Source of the DNA: Nonomuraea angiospora
GTDB lineage: Bacteria; Actinomycetota; Actinomycetes; Streptosporangiales; Streptosporangiaceae
Reading direction: 5' to 3'
DNA: 64,000 bases
Assembly (NCBI RefSeq): GCF_014873145.1
Contig: NZ_JADBEK010000001.1
Location: 3,968,001-4,032,000, forward strand
Positions 8,689-17,130 of the stretch are shown one piece after another. Both the position numbers and the translations under genes were made by a program. The notes beneath the pieces are model-generated. The model did no database searches and was not told the DNA's origin. It saw only the letters and a program-made list of their open reading frames with translations. How positions within the stretch are numbered: the first letter of the stretch is position 1; each line of letters opens with the position of its first letter.

Positions 8689-9756
8689 TCAGTCGAAGAC
8701 GACGACCTGGCGGCCGATCACGTCGCCCCGGGCCAGTGCGTCGAGCCTGTCGTTGATGTCGTCGAGCTTGACCGGCGTGACGGTGTGCTTGATCCGGCCC
8801 TGACCGGCAAGAGCCAGAACCTCGGTAAGGTCGTTGTAGTTGCCCCAGAAGGACCCGGAGAAGGTCCTTTCGCCGGACACGAACGGAAACAGCGGCATCT
8901 CCGCGCTCTGGCCCATCAGGCCCACCGACACCAGAGCCCCCTCATAAGCCAGGAGCGAAGCGTTCAGGGCCAGCGACTCCGGAGCTCCGGAACAGTCCAG
9001 AACGGCATCGGCCTCTCCCCGGCCTGTCAGCTCCGTAAGCTCGGCCCGCACCTGATCACTCGTCTTGCCGCGCGTGTTGACCGTGTGGTCGGCGCCGTTC
9101 TCCCTCGCCACGGCGAGCTTGTCATCGCTGCGGGCGAACGCCACGACGGTCGCCCCACCACCGAGCAGCCGCGCATACTGCACACCGTAGCCGCCGAGCC
9201 CGCCGATCCCACTGACGATGACCGTGCGCCCGCCTCCCAGCCTCCCCGCCGCTTGCAGCTTCTTCATCCCCCGGTACGGAGTCAGCCCGGCATCCACCAG
9301 CGGCGCGAGGTACTGAGGCTGCAGATCGAGGTCCGGATCGATCCGGACCAGGTGGCGGCTGGGAGCCGTGACGTATTCGGCGAACCCTCCGGGCGGCCCG
9401 AACCCGATCCACCCCCCGCTCCCCGTGCACAGCTGCTCGTTGCCCTCATGACACTGCCGGCAGGTCCCATCCCCCCAGGCGGGATCCACGACCACCAGAT
9501 CCCCCTCCGACAGACCGGCCGACGCCGGCACGCCAGCACCCACCTGCGCGACGTGACCCGCGACCTCATGGCCCGGAATGTAAGGGAACACGAGCTTCGA
9601 TGGGAAGTAGCCGTCGATGAGCTGATAGTCGCTGCGGCACATGCCCGTGGCCGCGACCTTGATGAGAACCTCACCCGGACCCGGCTCGGGAACCGGAACC
9701 TCGTCGATCCGCAACGGCTGCTTGTAGCCGTGCATCCGGGCTGCGCGCATGGTCAT
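8689..9756 (-). CDS. Zinc-dependent alcohol dehydrogenase (MDR family)
   Basis: The 355-residue enzyme fits NAD(P)-dependent medium-chain alcohol dehydrogenases. Cys40 in GMCRSD and His63-Glu64 in PGHEVAG are catalytic-zinc positions. The structural-zinc lobe reads GDGTCRQC with a later Cys110, so Cys99, Cys102 and Cys110 are present but the usual first Cys is replaced by Asp96. The Rossmann motif is GIGGLGGYGVQYAR near residue 180. The start at 9756 has AAGGAGG close upstream; a longer form from 9876 has no support. It lies divergent from the aldehyde dehydrogenase gene, so the two may act in sequence on one alcohol. Confidence 0.88.
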   Translation of the reverse strand: MTMRAARMHGYKQPLRIDEVPVPEPGPGEVLIKVAATGMCRSDYQLIDGYFPSKLVFPYIPGHEVAGHVAQVGAGVPASAGLSEGDLVVVDPAWGDGTCRQCHEGNEQLCTGSGGWIGFGPPGGFAEYVTAPSRHLVRIDPDLDLQPQYLAPLVDAGLTPYRGMKKLQAAGRLGGGRTVIVSGIGGLGGYGVQYARLLGGGATVVAFARSDDKLAVARENGADHTVNTRGKTSDQVRAELTELTGRGEADAVLDCSGAPESLALNASLLAYEGALVSVGLMGQSAEMPLFPFVSGERTFSGSFWGNYNDLTEVLALAGQGRIKHTVTPVKLDDINDRLDALARGDVIGRQVVVFD

Positions 9757-10156
9757 GACGCCTCCTTGCTCCCTTTCGCTTCTCTTTCTCTCCCTACCGT
9801 CGAGCGACGCTAATCCCGGCAAGTGGAAGACTTGTTGATGGTGACTGGACCGCTTCGCGCGGGATTCAGGGCGCATGGCGCGTTGATCGACGATGCCACC
9901 GTCCTTCCTGACCGCACCCTGTCACGGGGGGTGGCGGGTTTCCCCTTTCCGTCCAGTGGTCGTCAAGAGCGGACCCCGTACCCTGCGGACATCAGCGAAG
10001 AGGTGACGCGCCTGGCCGAGGCCTGAGACGGGAGCGTCCGGGTAGTCGCCGAAGTCCACGGACGAGACGAGCAGCGGAACCGATCAGGTTGATCGAGCGC
10101 ATCGTGGTGCCGGATGAGCCGCCGCCCGTGTCGGCCGAGCGGAAGGAGATCACGTC
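9757..10156. other. Divergent intergenic region between adh and gabD-like genes
   Basis: The two dehydrogenase genes are transcribed away from each other, so both promoters must lie here. A 67-codon GTG frame at 9823-10026 has no recognisable content. I found no clear palindromic operator. Confidence 0.4.
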
Positions 10157-11551
10157 ATGGCGATCGCCACGATCAACCCTGCGACCGGTGAGACGGTCAG
10201 GACATTCGACGAGCTGGGCGAGGCGGAGCTGCAGGAGAAGATCGCCCTCGCCCACGAGCGGTGGCGGACCTATCGCACCACCGGATTCCAGGAGCGGGCC
10301 GCGTACATGCACGCCGCCGCCGACCTGTTCGAGAAGGAGGCCGACGTCGTAGCACGGCTGATGACGACCGAGATGGGCAAGACGCTGGCCGCAGCCCGCA
10401 ACGAGGCACTCAAATGCGCCCACGGCATGCGCTATTACGCCGAGCACGCGGCCGAGTTCCTGGCCGATGAGCCGCTGGCCGACCCGTCACAGGTCGGGGC
10501 CGAGCGCGCGCTGGGCCGCTATCAGCCGCTGGGCCCGGTGCTCGCCGTGATGCCGTGGAACTTCCCGATGTGGCAGGTGATGCGCTTCGCCGCCCCGGCG
10601 TTGATGGCAGGAAACGTCGGGCTGCTCAAGCACGCCTCCAACGTGCCGCAGTGCGCGCTGTACCTGGAGGACGTCTTCCGCCGCGCCGGATTCCCCGAAG
10701 GCTGCTTCCAGACGCTGCTGATCTCCTCCAAGCGAGTGGAGTCGATCCTGCGCGATCCGCGCGTGGTCGCCGCGACGCTCACCGGCAGCGAGCCGGCCGG
10801 CCGTTCCGTGGCCGCGATCTGCGGCGACGAGGTCAAACACACGGTGCTGGAGCTGGGCGGCAGCGACCCGTTCATCGTGATGCCCTCGGCGGACCTCGAC
10901 CACGCCGCCGCCACCGCCGTGGACGCGCGCGTGCAGAACAACGGGCAGTCCTGCATCGCGGCCAAGCGATTCATCGTGCACACCGGCATCTTCGACGCCT
11001 TCACCGAGAAGTTCGTCGCCCGGATGCGCGAACTGAAGGTCGGGGATCCCTTCGAGCCGTCGACCGACGTCGGGCCGGTGGCCACCGAGCAGGGCCGGGC
11101 CGACATCGAGGAGCTGGTGGACGACGCCGTCTCCGCCGGGGCCACCGTACTGTGCGGCGGACAGCGGCCGGATGGGCCCGGCTGGTTCTACCCGCCGACG
11201 GTGATCACCGGCATCACCCGCGACATGCGCATCTACCTGGAGGAGGTGTTCGGCCCGGTCGCCTCGCTGTACCGGGCGGCCGACATCGACGAGGCCCTGG
11301 AGATCGCCAACGCCACCAGCTTCGGGCTGGGATCCAACGCCTGGACCAACGACGAGGCCGAACAGGAACGGTTCGTCACCGATCTGGAGGCCGGCCAGGT
11401 CTTCATCAACGGCAAGACGGTCTCCTACCCCGAGCTGCCGTTCGGCGGGACCAAACGCTCCGGGTACGGCCGCGAGCTCGCCGCGCACGGCATCCGGGAG
11501 TTCTGCAACCTCAAAACCATCTGGATCGGCAGCGGGGCAGCCTCGTCATGA
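10157..11551 (+). CDS. gabD: Succinate-semialdehyde dehydrogenase (aldehyde dehydrogenase family)
   Basis: A 464-residue aldehyde dehydrogenase of usual length. PWNFP (133-137) and Lys158 belong to the cofactor site, Glu232 in LELGGSDP is the general base, and Cys266 in NNGQSCIAAKR is the nucleophile. The pattern MTTEMGK, then GNVGLLKHASNVPQ, then PELPFGGTKRSGYGRE is typical of the SSADH/GabD subfamily, which oxidises succinate semialdehyde to succinate with NAD(P)+. No GABA transaminase is nearby, so a broader short-chain aldehyde role is possible. AAGGAG lies eight bases before the ATG. Confidence 0.87.
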   Translation: MAIATINPATGETVRTFDELGEAELQEKIALAHERWRTYRTTGFQERAAYMHAAADLFEKEADVVARLMTTEMGKTLAAARNEALKCAHGMRYYAEHAAEFLADEPLADPSQVGAERALGRYQPLGPVLAVMPWNFPMWQVMRFAAPALMAGNVGLLKHASNVPQCALYLEDVFRRAGFPEGCFQTLLISSKRVESILRDPRVVAATLTGSEPAGRSVAAICGDEVKHTVLELGGSDPFIVMPSADLDHAAATAVDARVQNNGQSCIAAKRFIVHTGIFDAFTEKFVARMRELKVGDPFEPSTDVGPVATEQGRADIEELVDDAVSAGATVLCGGQRPDGPGWFYPPTVITGITRDMRIYLEEVFGPVASLYRAADIDEALEIANATSFGLGSNAWTNDEAEQERFVTDLEAGQVFINGKTVSYPELPFGGTKRSGYGRELAAHGIREFCNLKTIWIGSGAASS

Positions 11552-11984
11552 TCACCCGCCCTGACCCATCGAGCAGTTGAACGCCAGCGCGGGCGGCAAG
11601 GACATCTCGCCGCAGTTCGTACGCGAACCGCTCCGTGCGCGCGGAGGCGGTGGACGTGGCTCAGGCGACCGCCTCCGTCGTCTGGACGCGCCCGGGTGGC
11701 GCCACTCGAGGGACGGTGACGGCGAAGACGAGCAGGCCGGTGACGGTCAGCATTACGTGTGAAACCTCGAATGACGTACGAGTGGGACCGGCAAGGCGGG
11801 CCTGAACGGTCCCGTGGTGAGTCGCGGCGCATGAGGCGGACAGCCGTAATTCCTACGCCTCTTCGTGTGCGGCCGTCCGCCGATACAGAATCCGTAAAGA
11901 ATCCATCCACTCCGGATCCACAGCCGCCTGACAAAATTCACGCGAATGGTCTGCGTTTCCATAACAGAGAAAGGCGCGACCCGC
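11552..11984. other. Gene-free stretch upstream of the S1 protease
   Basis: No supported gene. On the minus strand a 30-codon frame (11661-11753) reads like a short hydrophobic peptide and could be debris of a membrane protein. The last 150 bases are AT-richer and should contain the protease promoter. Confidence 0.35.
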
Positions 11985-13268
11985 GTGCGAAGAAGAAGAG
12001 CGAGCTTGAGACTGGCCACGGCATTCAGCCTGGTCGTCGTCACCGGCCTTGCCGCCGTTCCTGATACGGCGCTGGCCGCTCCCGCCATCCGGCTGGCCGC
12101 CCCCGCGAAGCTACAGGCGGCGGACGTTCCCGGTTCCGTCGACTACCTGACGAAGAAATACGGCATCAGCGTCGACGAGGCGATACGCCGGCTGGAGCTG
12201 CAACAAACCGCAGGCGCTCTGCAGGAGGTGCTCGCCCGCGACTACGCCGACACCTATGCGGGCGCCTGGATCGACCAGGAGAACGGCGGTGTGCTGGCCG
12301 TCGCCAGCACCGCCGCCGGCGCGCTGGCCCCCGCGCTGAGCGCGATCCCGGACCGCGACCACATCCGCGTCGTGGCCGCTCGGCACTCTCTCAAGGAACT
12401 GGAGGCGAAGGCCGCCGACGTCAGTGCCCGCCTCGGGCTCAAGCCTGCGCAGGCACCGGTGATCAACGCGCGCGAGAACCGTGTCGAGCTGTATCACGAA
12501 GCAGCGGCCGCGGCACGCGGTTCGGCCGACCGGCTCGCCGCTGCCGCCGACCCGGACGTTGCCGTGGTCGATTCGCCGCCCATGACGAATGCGGCTTGTG
12601 AGATCACGTGGTGTCCCACTCCGATGCGCGGCGGCGTGCGGCTGGAGTTCTTCGACTCCAAAAAAAGACAGCTTTACAAGAGATGCACCAACGGTTTCAA
12701 CGTGAAGGATACGAACGGGTGGGAGTACACGCTGACGGCGGGACACTGTCTCGAGGGTGAAGAATATTTCTCGAAGCACACAAACGCCTTCGTCGGCCAC
12801 TGGGACGCCGACACCTACTTCGCCGGGTATCCGATCGATGCGGCGCTCATGCCGTACGTCACGATAGGTTCATACGAATACGTAAAGTATTGGGCGCAGA
12901 AGCCGAGAAACATGGTGATCTCAAGAAATACCACACAGTTCAGGATCACGGGATGGTGGCAGTACAAAGATATCCTGAACGGCTGGGTCGCGTGTGCGAC
13001 CGGCCAGACGTCGAACAACACCGCCTGCGGCGAGGTCGTCAAGAAGGACGGCGGAATATGGATGAACATCTGCCGCAAGCTGGGGGACAGCGGCGGCCCG
13101 CTGTTCAGCGAGAACGACCACAAGGCGTACGGCATCCTCTCCCAGATCAATAATGCAGATACTGGTATCTGCAACGAAGATTCCCTGTCAACCTATTCGC
13201 CGGTCTCGAAAATCCTCGACTCCTTCAGCTACGGCGGTCTTACGTACAGCCTGCACACCACGGACTGA
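11985..13268 (+). CDS. Secreted S1-family serine protease with N-terminal propeptide
   Basis: The product has a basic start, a hydrophobic signal (LATAFSLVVVTGLAAV) and a likely cleavage after ALA. About 180 residues of helical propeptide follow, as in alpha-lytic-type proteases, and then a chymotrypsin-fold domain. The triad is visible: TAGHC (His254), PIDAALM (Asp285) and GDSGGPLF (Ser369). Several Cys pairs suggest disulfides. I use the GTG at 11985 because GAAAGG lies ten bases upstream and it gives a standard signal peptide; the ATG at 11946 would add 13 residues and has a weaker ribosome site. Extracellular proteolysis is expected; specificity is unknown. Confidence 0.88.
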   Translation: MRRRRASLRLATAFSLVVVTGLAAVPDTALAAPAIRLAAPAKLQAADVPGSVDYLTKKYGISVDEAIRRLELQQTAGALQEVLARDYADTYAGAWIDQENGGVLAVASTAAGALAPALSAIPDRDHIRVVAARHSLKELEAKAADVSARLGLKPAQAPVINARENRVELYHEAAAAARGSADRLAAAADPDVAVVDSPPMTNAACEITWCPTPMRGGVRLEFFDSKKRQLYKRCTNGFNVKDTNGWEYTLTAGHCLEGEEYFSKHTNAFVGHWDADTYFAGYPIDAALMPYVTIGSYEYVKYWAQKPRNMVISRNTTQFRITGWWQYKDILNGWVACATGQTSNNTACGEVVKKDGGIWMNICRKLGDSGGPLFSENDHKAYGILSQINNADTGICNEDSLSTYSPVSKILDSFSYGGLTYSLHTTD

Positions 13269-13566
13269 TCCTCCGGCTGCTGTTCCATCGCACGCACCAC
13301 GCGGGCGCATCTCGGCCGTCTAGGTCAGGGTCGCCTCTCGCGTGGTCCGCGGTGACGCCTCAGGCTCACGCAGTCCCGCCCCGGCGCGGCTGTGCAGGGC
13401 CCAGAATCCGGGACGAGTGCTGTCCTGGTGATGGGGGCTGTACGGCCTGGGCGAGGCGGACGGTGTCGGTGTTGGGGGTAGCCACGAAGCGGTGTCCAGC
13501 GTGGCCGTCCCCCTGGTCGGGTGGGGGTGGTGTTCGTGGGACCACGACCGCTGGCTCTTCGCCGGC
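13269..13566. other. Convergent intergenic gap
   Basis: Lies between the protease and the minus-strand metallo-beta-lactamase-fold gene. Nothing convincing was seen; short GC-rich inverted repeats may serve as terminators but none stands out. Confidence 0.35.
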
Positions 13567-14622
13567 TCAGGGATGGATGCCGAAGGGGCCGAGCAGGCCG
13601 GTGTCGATTCGCATGGACTCCAGCAGGCCGAAGGCGTTGTCCTTGGTGAACACGTCGGCGGCGGCCAGCGTGCCGAGGTAGTCGGCGATGACCGGGGCCG
13701 CGGCCTGCTGGGCGACCGCGTTCAGGTAGCCGTCGAAGATCGCCCACGCGTTGCCTGCCGGACCGTACTTGTCGAAGAACGGCGCCGGGTCGAGGCCGGC
13801 GACCGTGTTGCGGACGCTGGTCTGCAGGTCGGCCAGGTATCGCTGTTGCAGGTGGCCGTCGGCGCGGGTGCCGAGGCGGCCGAGGTGGCCGCCGACGAGG
13901 GTGCGCCAGGGATATCTCATGGCGATGTCGTGGGCCCGCAGCCAGCCTGGGATGTTCTGGGAGACGGCGAGGTTCTTGAACGGCACCCAGCCGGGATAGA
14001 GCACGTCGACCACCATCAGGGTCTCCTGTTTGGGGGCGTAGACGAAGATGTTGTCGGGTGAGTGGTTGGGGCCGTGGTGGGCCAGTTCGAGACTCTCGCC
14101 GCCGACCCGCAGGACGTGGTGGTCGTCGAAGGTGAGTGTGGGCGCCGGTCGGTTCGGGTCCGCGTCCCGGCGCAGGAATCTCGCGGTCTCGGTATGTCCG
14201 ATGCGGATGACGTCCTTGCCGAGGATCGAGGCCGCTCCGATGTGGTCGGCGTGCGAGTGGGAGTAGACGAGGTGGGTCACCTTCCGGGGGCGGCCGTTGG
14301 CCCGGGTGACCTCCTCGATGGCGCGCAGCAGGTTGTGCCCGATGGTGGGCGGCGCGTCGACGAGGACGACGCCCTGGCTCGTGGTCAGGAACATGGCCTG
14401 GTAGGAGGAGTCGGTGACCCAGTACAGGTCGCCGTCGATCCGGCCGACGAAGTAGCCCTTGTCGTTGAGCGCTGGGCCCTTTGACGCCTCGGGGATGGGC
14501 GCGTAGTCAGGGAGGGCGCCGGCTGCGCGCGCGTCGCCGCGCCCGAGCAGGCCGACGGCCAGGGGCAGCGCCGATGCGGCAGTGGCTTGGGTGAGGAAAG
14601 TTCTCCTGCTCGAGTGGACCAT
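13567..14622 (-). CDS. Tat-exported metallo-beta-lactamase-fold hydrolase
   Basis: A 351-residue protein with a twin-arginine signal (SSRRTFLTQA, residues 4-13) and the zinc motif HSHADH (His122, His124, Asp126, His127), followed by later His residues in AHHGPNHSPDN and GGHLGRLG. It belongs to the broad MBL-fold family, whose members cleave lactones, thioesters, sulfates and beta-lactams; substrate is unknown. I take the ATG at 14622, which has GGAG nine bases upstream, rather than the ATG at 14637. It is last in the minus-strand hydrolase series, behind a hairpin and an 8-bp tandem repeat. Confidence 0.85.
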   Translation of the reverse strand: MVHSSRRTFLTQATAASALPLAVGLLGRGDARAAGALPDYAPIPEASKGPALNDKGYFVGRIDGDLYWVTDSSYQAMFLTTSQGVVLVDAPPTIGHNLLRAIEEVTRANGRPRKVTHLVYSHSHADHIGAASILGKDVIRIGHTETARFLRRDADPNRPAPTLTFDDHHVLRVGGESLELAHHGPNHSPDNIFVYAPKQETLMVVDVLYPGWVPFKNLAVSQNIPGWLRAHDIAMRYPWRTLVGGHLGRLGTRADGHLQQRYLADLQTSVRNTVAGLDPAPFFDKYGPAGNAWAIFDGYLNAVAQQAAAPVIADYLGTLAAADVFTKDNAFGLLESMRIDTGLLGPFGIHP

Positions 14623-14640
14623 GGGGGTTGTCTCCATTCG

Positions 14641-14680
14641 GAGGTTCGGAGGTTCGGTGGTTCGGAGGTTCGGAGGTTCG
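14641..14680. repeat. Five-copy 8-bp tandem repeat in the MBL-gene leader
   Basis: Five adjacent copies of GAGGTTCG, the third reading GTGGTTCG. The block lies just upstream of the minus-strand MBL-fold start at 14622, so copy-number slippage could alter its leader. Confidence 0.85.
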
Positions 14681-14699
14681 GGAGTTGGGGCGGCCGGGG

Positions 14700-14745
14700 C
14701 CGGGACCGTGGCAGGCGCCGGGGATCGCGCCCGTCACGGTCCCGG
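14700..14745 (-). terminator. Hairpin after the alpha/beta-hydrolase gene
   Basis: Perfect 11-base arms (CCGGGACCGTG at 14700-14710, complement at 14735-14745) with a 24-base loop start ten bases past the stop of the minus-strand hydrolase at 14755. It could reduce readthrough into the MBL-fold gene. Confidence 0.65.
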
Positions 14746-14754
14746 ATGGATGGG

Positions 14755-15588
14755 TCAGCGGGTGGCGCGGGCCGCCGCTGTGATGACAGCGGTGGTGGCG
14801 TCAGGCCGGGAGATCATGATCACGTGTGAGGCGTCTCTGACTTCGCTGGTGTGCGCGTCGGCCCGTCCGGCCATGAACCGCTGGGCCGCCGGTGGGATGG
14901 CCTGGTCGGCGCCGGCGACCAGGTACCAGGAGGGGATGGTCTTCCAGGCGGGCGGCCCGCTCGGGGAGCCGAGCGCGGCCAGGGCGGCCGGACGCTGGGT
15001 GGCGGCCATCAGCGCGGTGTCGCGGGCGGGCAGATCGGCGGCGAAGGCGGCGCGGAATGCGGCGGGGTCGATGTAGGCGTCGGTGCCGGTGCCGCCGCCG
15101 GGCAGCGGGTACTGGCGGGTGATCAGGCTGGTGGGCAACTGGCTGCCGGGGAACTTGCCGGTCAGGTCGAGCGCCGACTCGGCCTCCTCGGGGGCGAATG
15201 CGGCGATGAAGACCAGCGCCTTGACGTTGGGGTGGCCGGTGGCGGCGTTGGAGATGACCGCTCCGCCGTAGGAGTGGCCGACCAGGACGACCGGTCCGTC
15301 GATGGTGGAGACGATGCTCGACAGGTAGGCCGAATCGCCTGCCAGGTCGCGCAGGGGGTTGGCGGGGGCGATCACCGGATAGCCGGCCCCTTGGAGCCGG
15401 GCGGCGACCTTGTTCCAGCTCGAGGCATCGGCGAACGCACCGTGGACCAGCACCACCGTGGGTTTCGCCGCGGTGGAGGCGGCGGCCGGCGTGGAGAGAG
15501 CCGTGAGCAGGATGGCCAGGACGGCCAGCAGGATCGGGATTGCCGGCCGGGAGGGCCGAGAGGTCTGTGGGGACGCGTGCGCGGACAT
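14755..15588 (-). CDS. Secreted alpha/beta-hydrolase
   Basis: The 277-residue product has a hydrophobic signal at residues 16-38 ending in AAAS. The alpha/beta-hydrolase fold follows: VVLVHGAFADASSW (oxyanion region), nucleophile elbow GHSYGG with Ser106, an acidic residue in GADQAIPP and a C-terminal His in DASHVIM. It is closely related to the hydrolases at 19540 and 23236, which lack a signal. Family members are esterases, lactonases and dienelactone-type hydrolases; the substrate is unknown. AAGGAGA precedes the ATG. The cupin gene lies 29 bases upstream and is probably co-transcribed. Confidence 0.88.
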   Translation of the reverse strand: MSAHASPQTSRPSRPAIPILLAVLAILLTALSTPAAASTAAKPTVVLVHGAFADASSWNKVAARLQGAGYPVIAPANPLRDLAGDSAYLSSIVSTIDGPVVLVGHSYGGAVISNAATGHPNVKALVFIAAFAPEEAESALDLTGKFPGSQLPTSLITRQYPLPGGGTGTDAYIDPAAFRAAFAADLPARDTALMAATQRPAALAALGSPSGPPAWKTIPSWYLVAGADQAIPPAAQRFMAGRADAHTSEVRDASHVIMISRPDATTAVITAAARATR

Positions 15589-15617
15589 GGCGGATCTCCT
15601 TGGTGGGGGTGACATTG

Positions 15618-15956
15618 TCAAGCGAGGCGCTGAGGCGGGGAGGCCCGTCGGACAGGGCAGGGCACGTCGTTCACGCCGGAGATGGGCGAGCCGTTGGCGG
15701 CGAACCACTTCTCGATGCCGGCGGGACCGAACGCGACCACCATGCGGGCCTCCGGTGAGCGGTCCAGGTAGCTGTGCGGGACACCGCGGGGGCCGTACGC
15801 GACGGCACCGGCGTGCAGGTCGCGGCGGTCGTCCCCGACGAAGAAGGTGATCTCACCGTCGAGCACGATCCAGATCTCGTCCTCTGCCTCGTGAACGTGC
15901 AGGGGCGGCGCCTGGCCCTTGGAGTCGGTGAACTCCATCACGCTCACCTCGTTCAT
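15618..15956 (-). CDS. Small cupin-domain protein
   Basis: A single-domain cupin of 112 residues. Motif 1 is PPLHVHEAEDEIWIVLDGE (two His and one Glu as possible metal ligands) and motif 2 is YGPRGVPHSYLD. Such small cupins bind metal and act as sugar isomerases, dioxygenases or sensors; no substrate can be assigned. It lies between two hydrolase genes on the same strand, with 26-29 base gaps on both sides, so all are likely one transcript. Confidence 0.85.
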   Translation of the reverse strand: MNEVSVMEFTDSKGQAPPLHVHEAEDEIWIVLDGEITFFVGDDRRDLHAGAVAYGPRGVPHSYLDRSPEARMVVAFGPAGIEKWFAANGSPISGVNDVPCPVRRASPPQRLA

Positions 15957-15982
15957 GTGGGTGCTCCTGATTCGGCGCCGGG

Positions 15983-16975
15983 TCAGTTCTTCTCGAGGAA
16001 GCGCAGGAGTGTGCGGGTGAGCTGTTCGGGCTGTTCCTCGAAGATCCAGTGACCCGAGTCCTCGATGACGATCCCGGTCACATGTCTGGCGTACCGGCGG
16101 ACCTGGGTGGGGACGGAGTCACCGAGGCTGCCGCGGGCGCCGATGGCGAGCACGGGCATGGTGAGCTTCTTCCTGCCGTACGCCCTGTTGTCGGCGATGT
16201 CCTTGGGGAAGGCGCGGAACCATTCGAAACTCGCGCGCAGGTGGGCGTCATCGCGCAGGTGGCCGGCGTACTCGCTGACCTGTCTGTCGCTGACGCCGTT
16301 CTTCTTGACTTCGAGGGAGTCGACGAAGCGTTCCACCCACTGCTCTTCCCTGCCGTTCACCATGCGCTCGGGCAGGCCGTTGGTGAGGCTGAAGTAGCCG
16401 AAGTTCCAGAAGCCCGGTCCCTTCGCGGTGAGGGAGGGGAAGGTGTAGAGGGTCTTGTCGGGGATGGGCGCCTCGCTGAGGACCAGCTTGGTGACGTCGC
16501 CGGGGTGGGCGGCGGCGTAGGCGTAGGCGACCATCGTGCCGATGTCGTGCCCCACGAGCCTGATGTCCCGTTCGAGGCCGAGCGTGGTCAGCAATCCGTG
16601 CAGGTCAGCGGCGAGGGTCTTCTTGTCGTAGCCACCGGCGGGCGCGTCGCTCTTGCCCGCTCCGCGTAGATCCGGAGCGATGACCGTGTAGTGCTTGGCG
16701 AGTTCGGGCAGGACTTCGCGCCAGGTGTACCAGGTCTGCGGATATCCGTGCAGCAGCACCAGCGTCGGCCCCTGCCCACCGCGCACATAGTTGATCGCGA
16801 CGTCGCCGACCTGGACTCGCTGCTCGCTGAAGCCCGCCGGAACGCGCGGCTCGTCGCCGGTCTTCGAAGGCGTCTTGGAGGCGATGGCCGCGATGGGCAC
16901 CGGTGTGGCCTGGGCGGAGGCGGCAGGGACGAGGCAGGCGAGCATGCCGATCACCGCGATCGAGAGGGGTTTCAT
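15983..16975 (-). CDS. Secreted epoxide-hydrolase-like alpha/beta-hydrolase
   Basis: A 330-residue protein with a signal peptide (residues 1-22, ending AQA). The elbow is VGHDIG, so the nucleophile is Asp144, and the oxyanion motif is HGYPQTW. Asp instead of Ser at the elbow together with HGxP is the pattern of epoxide hydrolases and haloalkane or fluoroacetate dehalogenases. A late DSGHWIFEEQP supplies the catalytic His. The ATG at 16975 begins the signal peptide; an upstream ATG at 17032 lies inside the shared promoter block. It heads a minus-strand operon with the cupin and the next hydrolase. A leaderless transcript is predicted. Confidence 0.87.
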   Translation of the reverse strand: MKPLSIAVIGMLACLVPAASAQATPVPIAAIASKTPSKTGDEPRVPAGFSEQRVQVGDVAINYVRGGQGPTLVLLHGYPQTWYTWREVLPELAKHYTVIAPDLRGAGKSDAPAGGYDKKTLAADLHGLLTTLGLERDIRLVGHDIGTMVAYAYAAAHPGDVTKLVLSEAPIPDKTLYTFPSLTAKGPGFWNFGYFSLTNGLPERMVNGREEQWVERFVDSLEVKKNGVSDRQVSEYAGHLRDDAHLRASFEWFRAFPKDIADNRAYGRKKLTMPVLAIGARGSLGDSVPTQVRRYARHVTGIVIEDSGHWIFEEQPEQLTRTLLRFLEKN

Positions 16976-16982
16976 GCGGCAA

Positions 16983-17040
16983 ACCGTAGAAACCGGCTCG
17001 TTCGCCCCGCGAGCGTCACCTGACTGCGTCACCGAGCGCT
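16983..17040 (-). promoter_or_regulatory. GTGACGC-repeat promoter of the hydrolase operon, predicted leaderless
   Basis: On the minus strand two GTGACGC copies (17032-17026 and 17019-17013, 13 bases apart) are followed by a 24-base gap, the -10-like TACGGT (16988-16983), seven bases and the ATG at 16975. The same layout, largely the same bases, occurs at 23170-23229 before another hydrolase. No -35 box is evident, so activator dependence is likely. Confidence 0.6.
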
Positions 17041-17130
17041 ACATGACCGGAGGTCTATCGGGAGGTCCACGGCGCTGTATGACAGTAGCCCGATGAGCAA
17101 GGCCGCTGTCGCCCGTCTTCCCCGTAAGCT

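Noticed and set aside
9823..10026. 67-codon frame in the adh-gabD gap
   Set aside because: No ribosome site, no recognisable content, and it occupies a region that must hold divergent promoters.
11661..11753. 30-codon hydrophobic minus-strand peptide
   Set aside because: Too short to support, no ribosome site; may be debris of a membrane protein gene.
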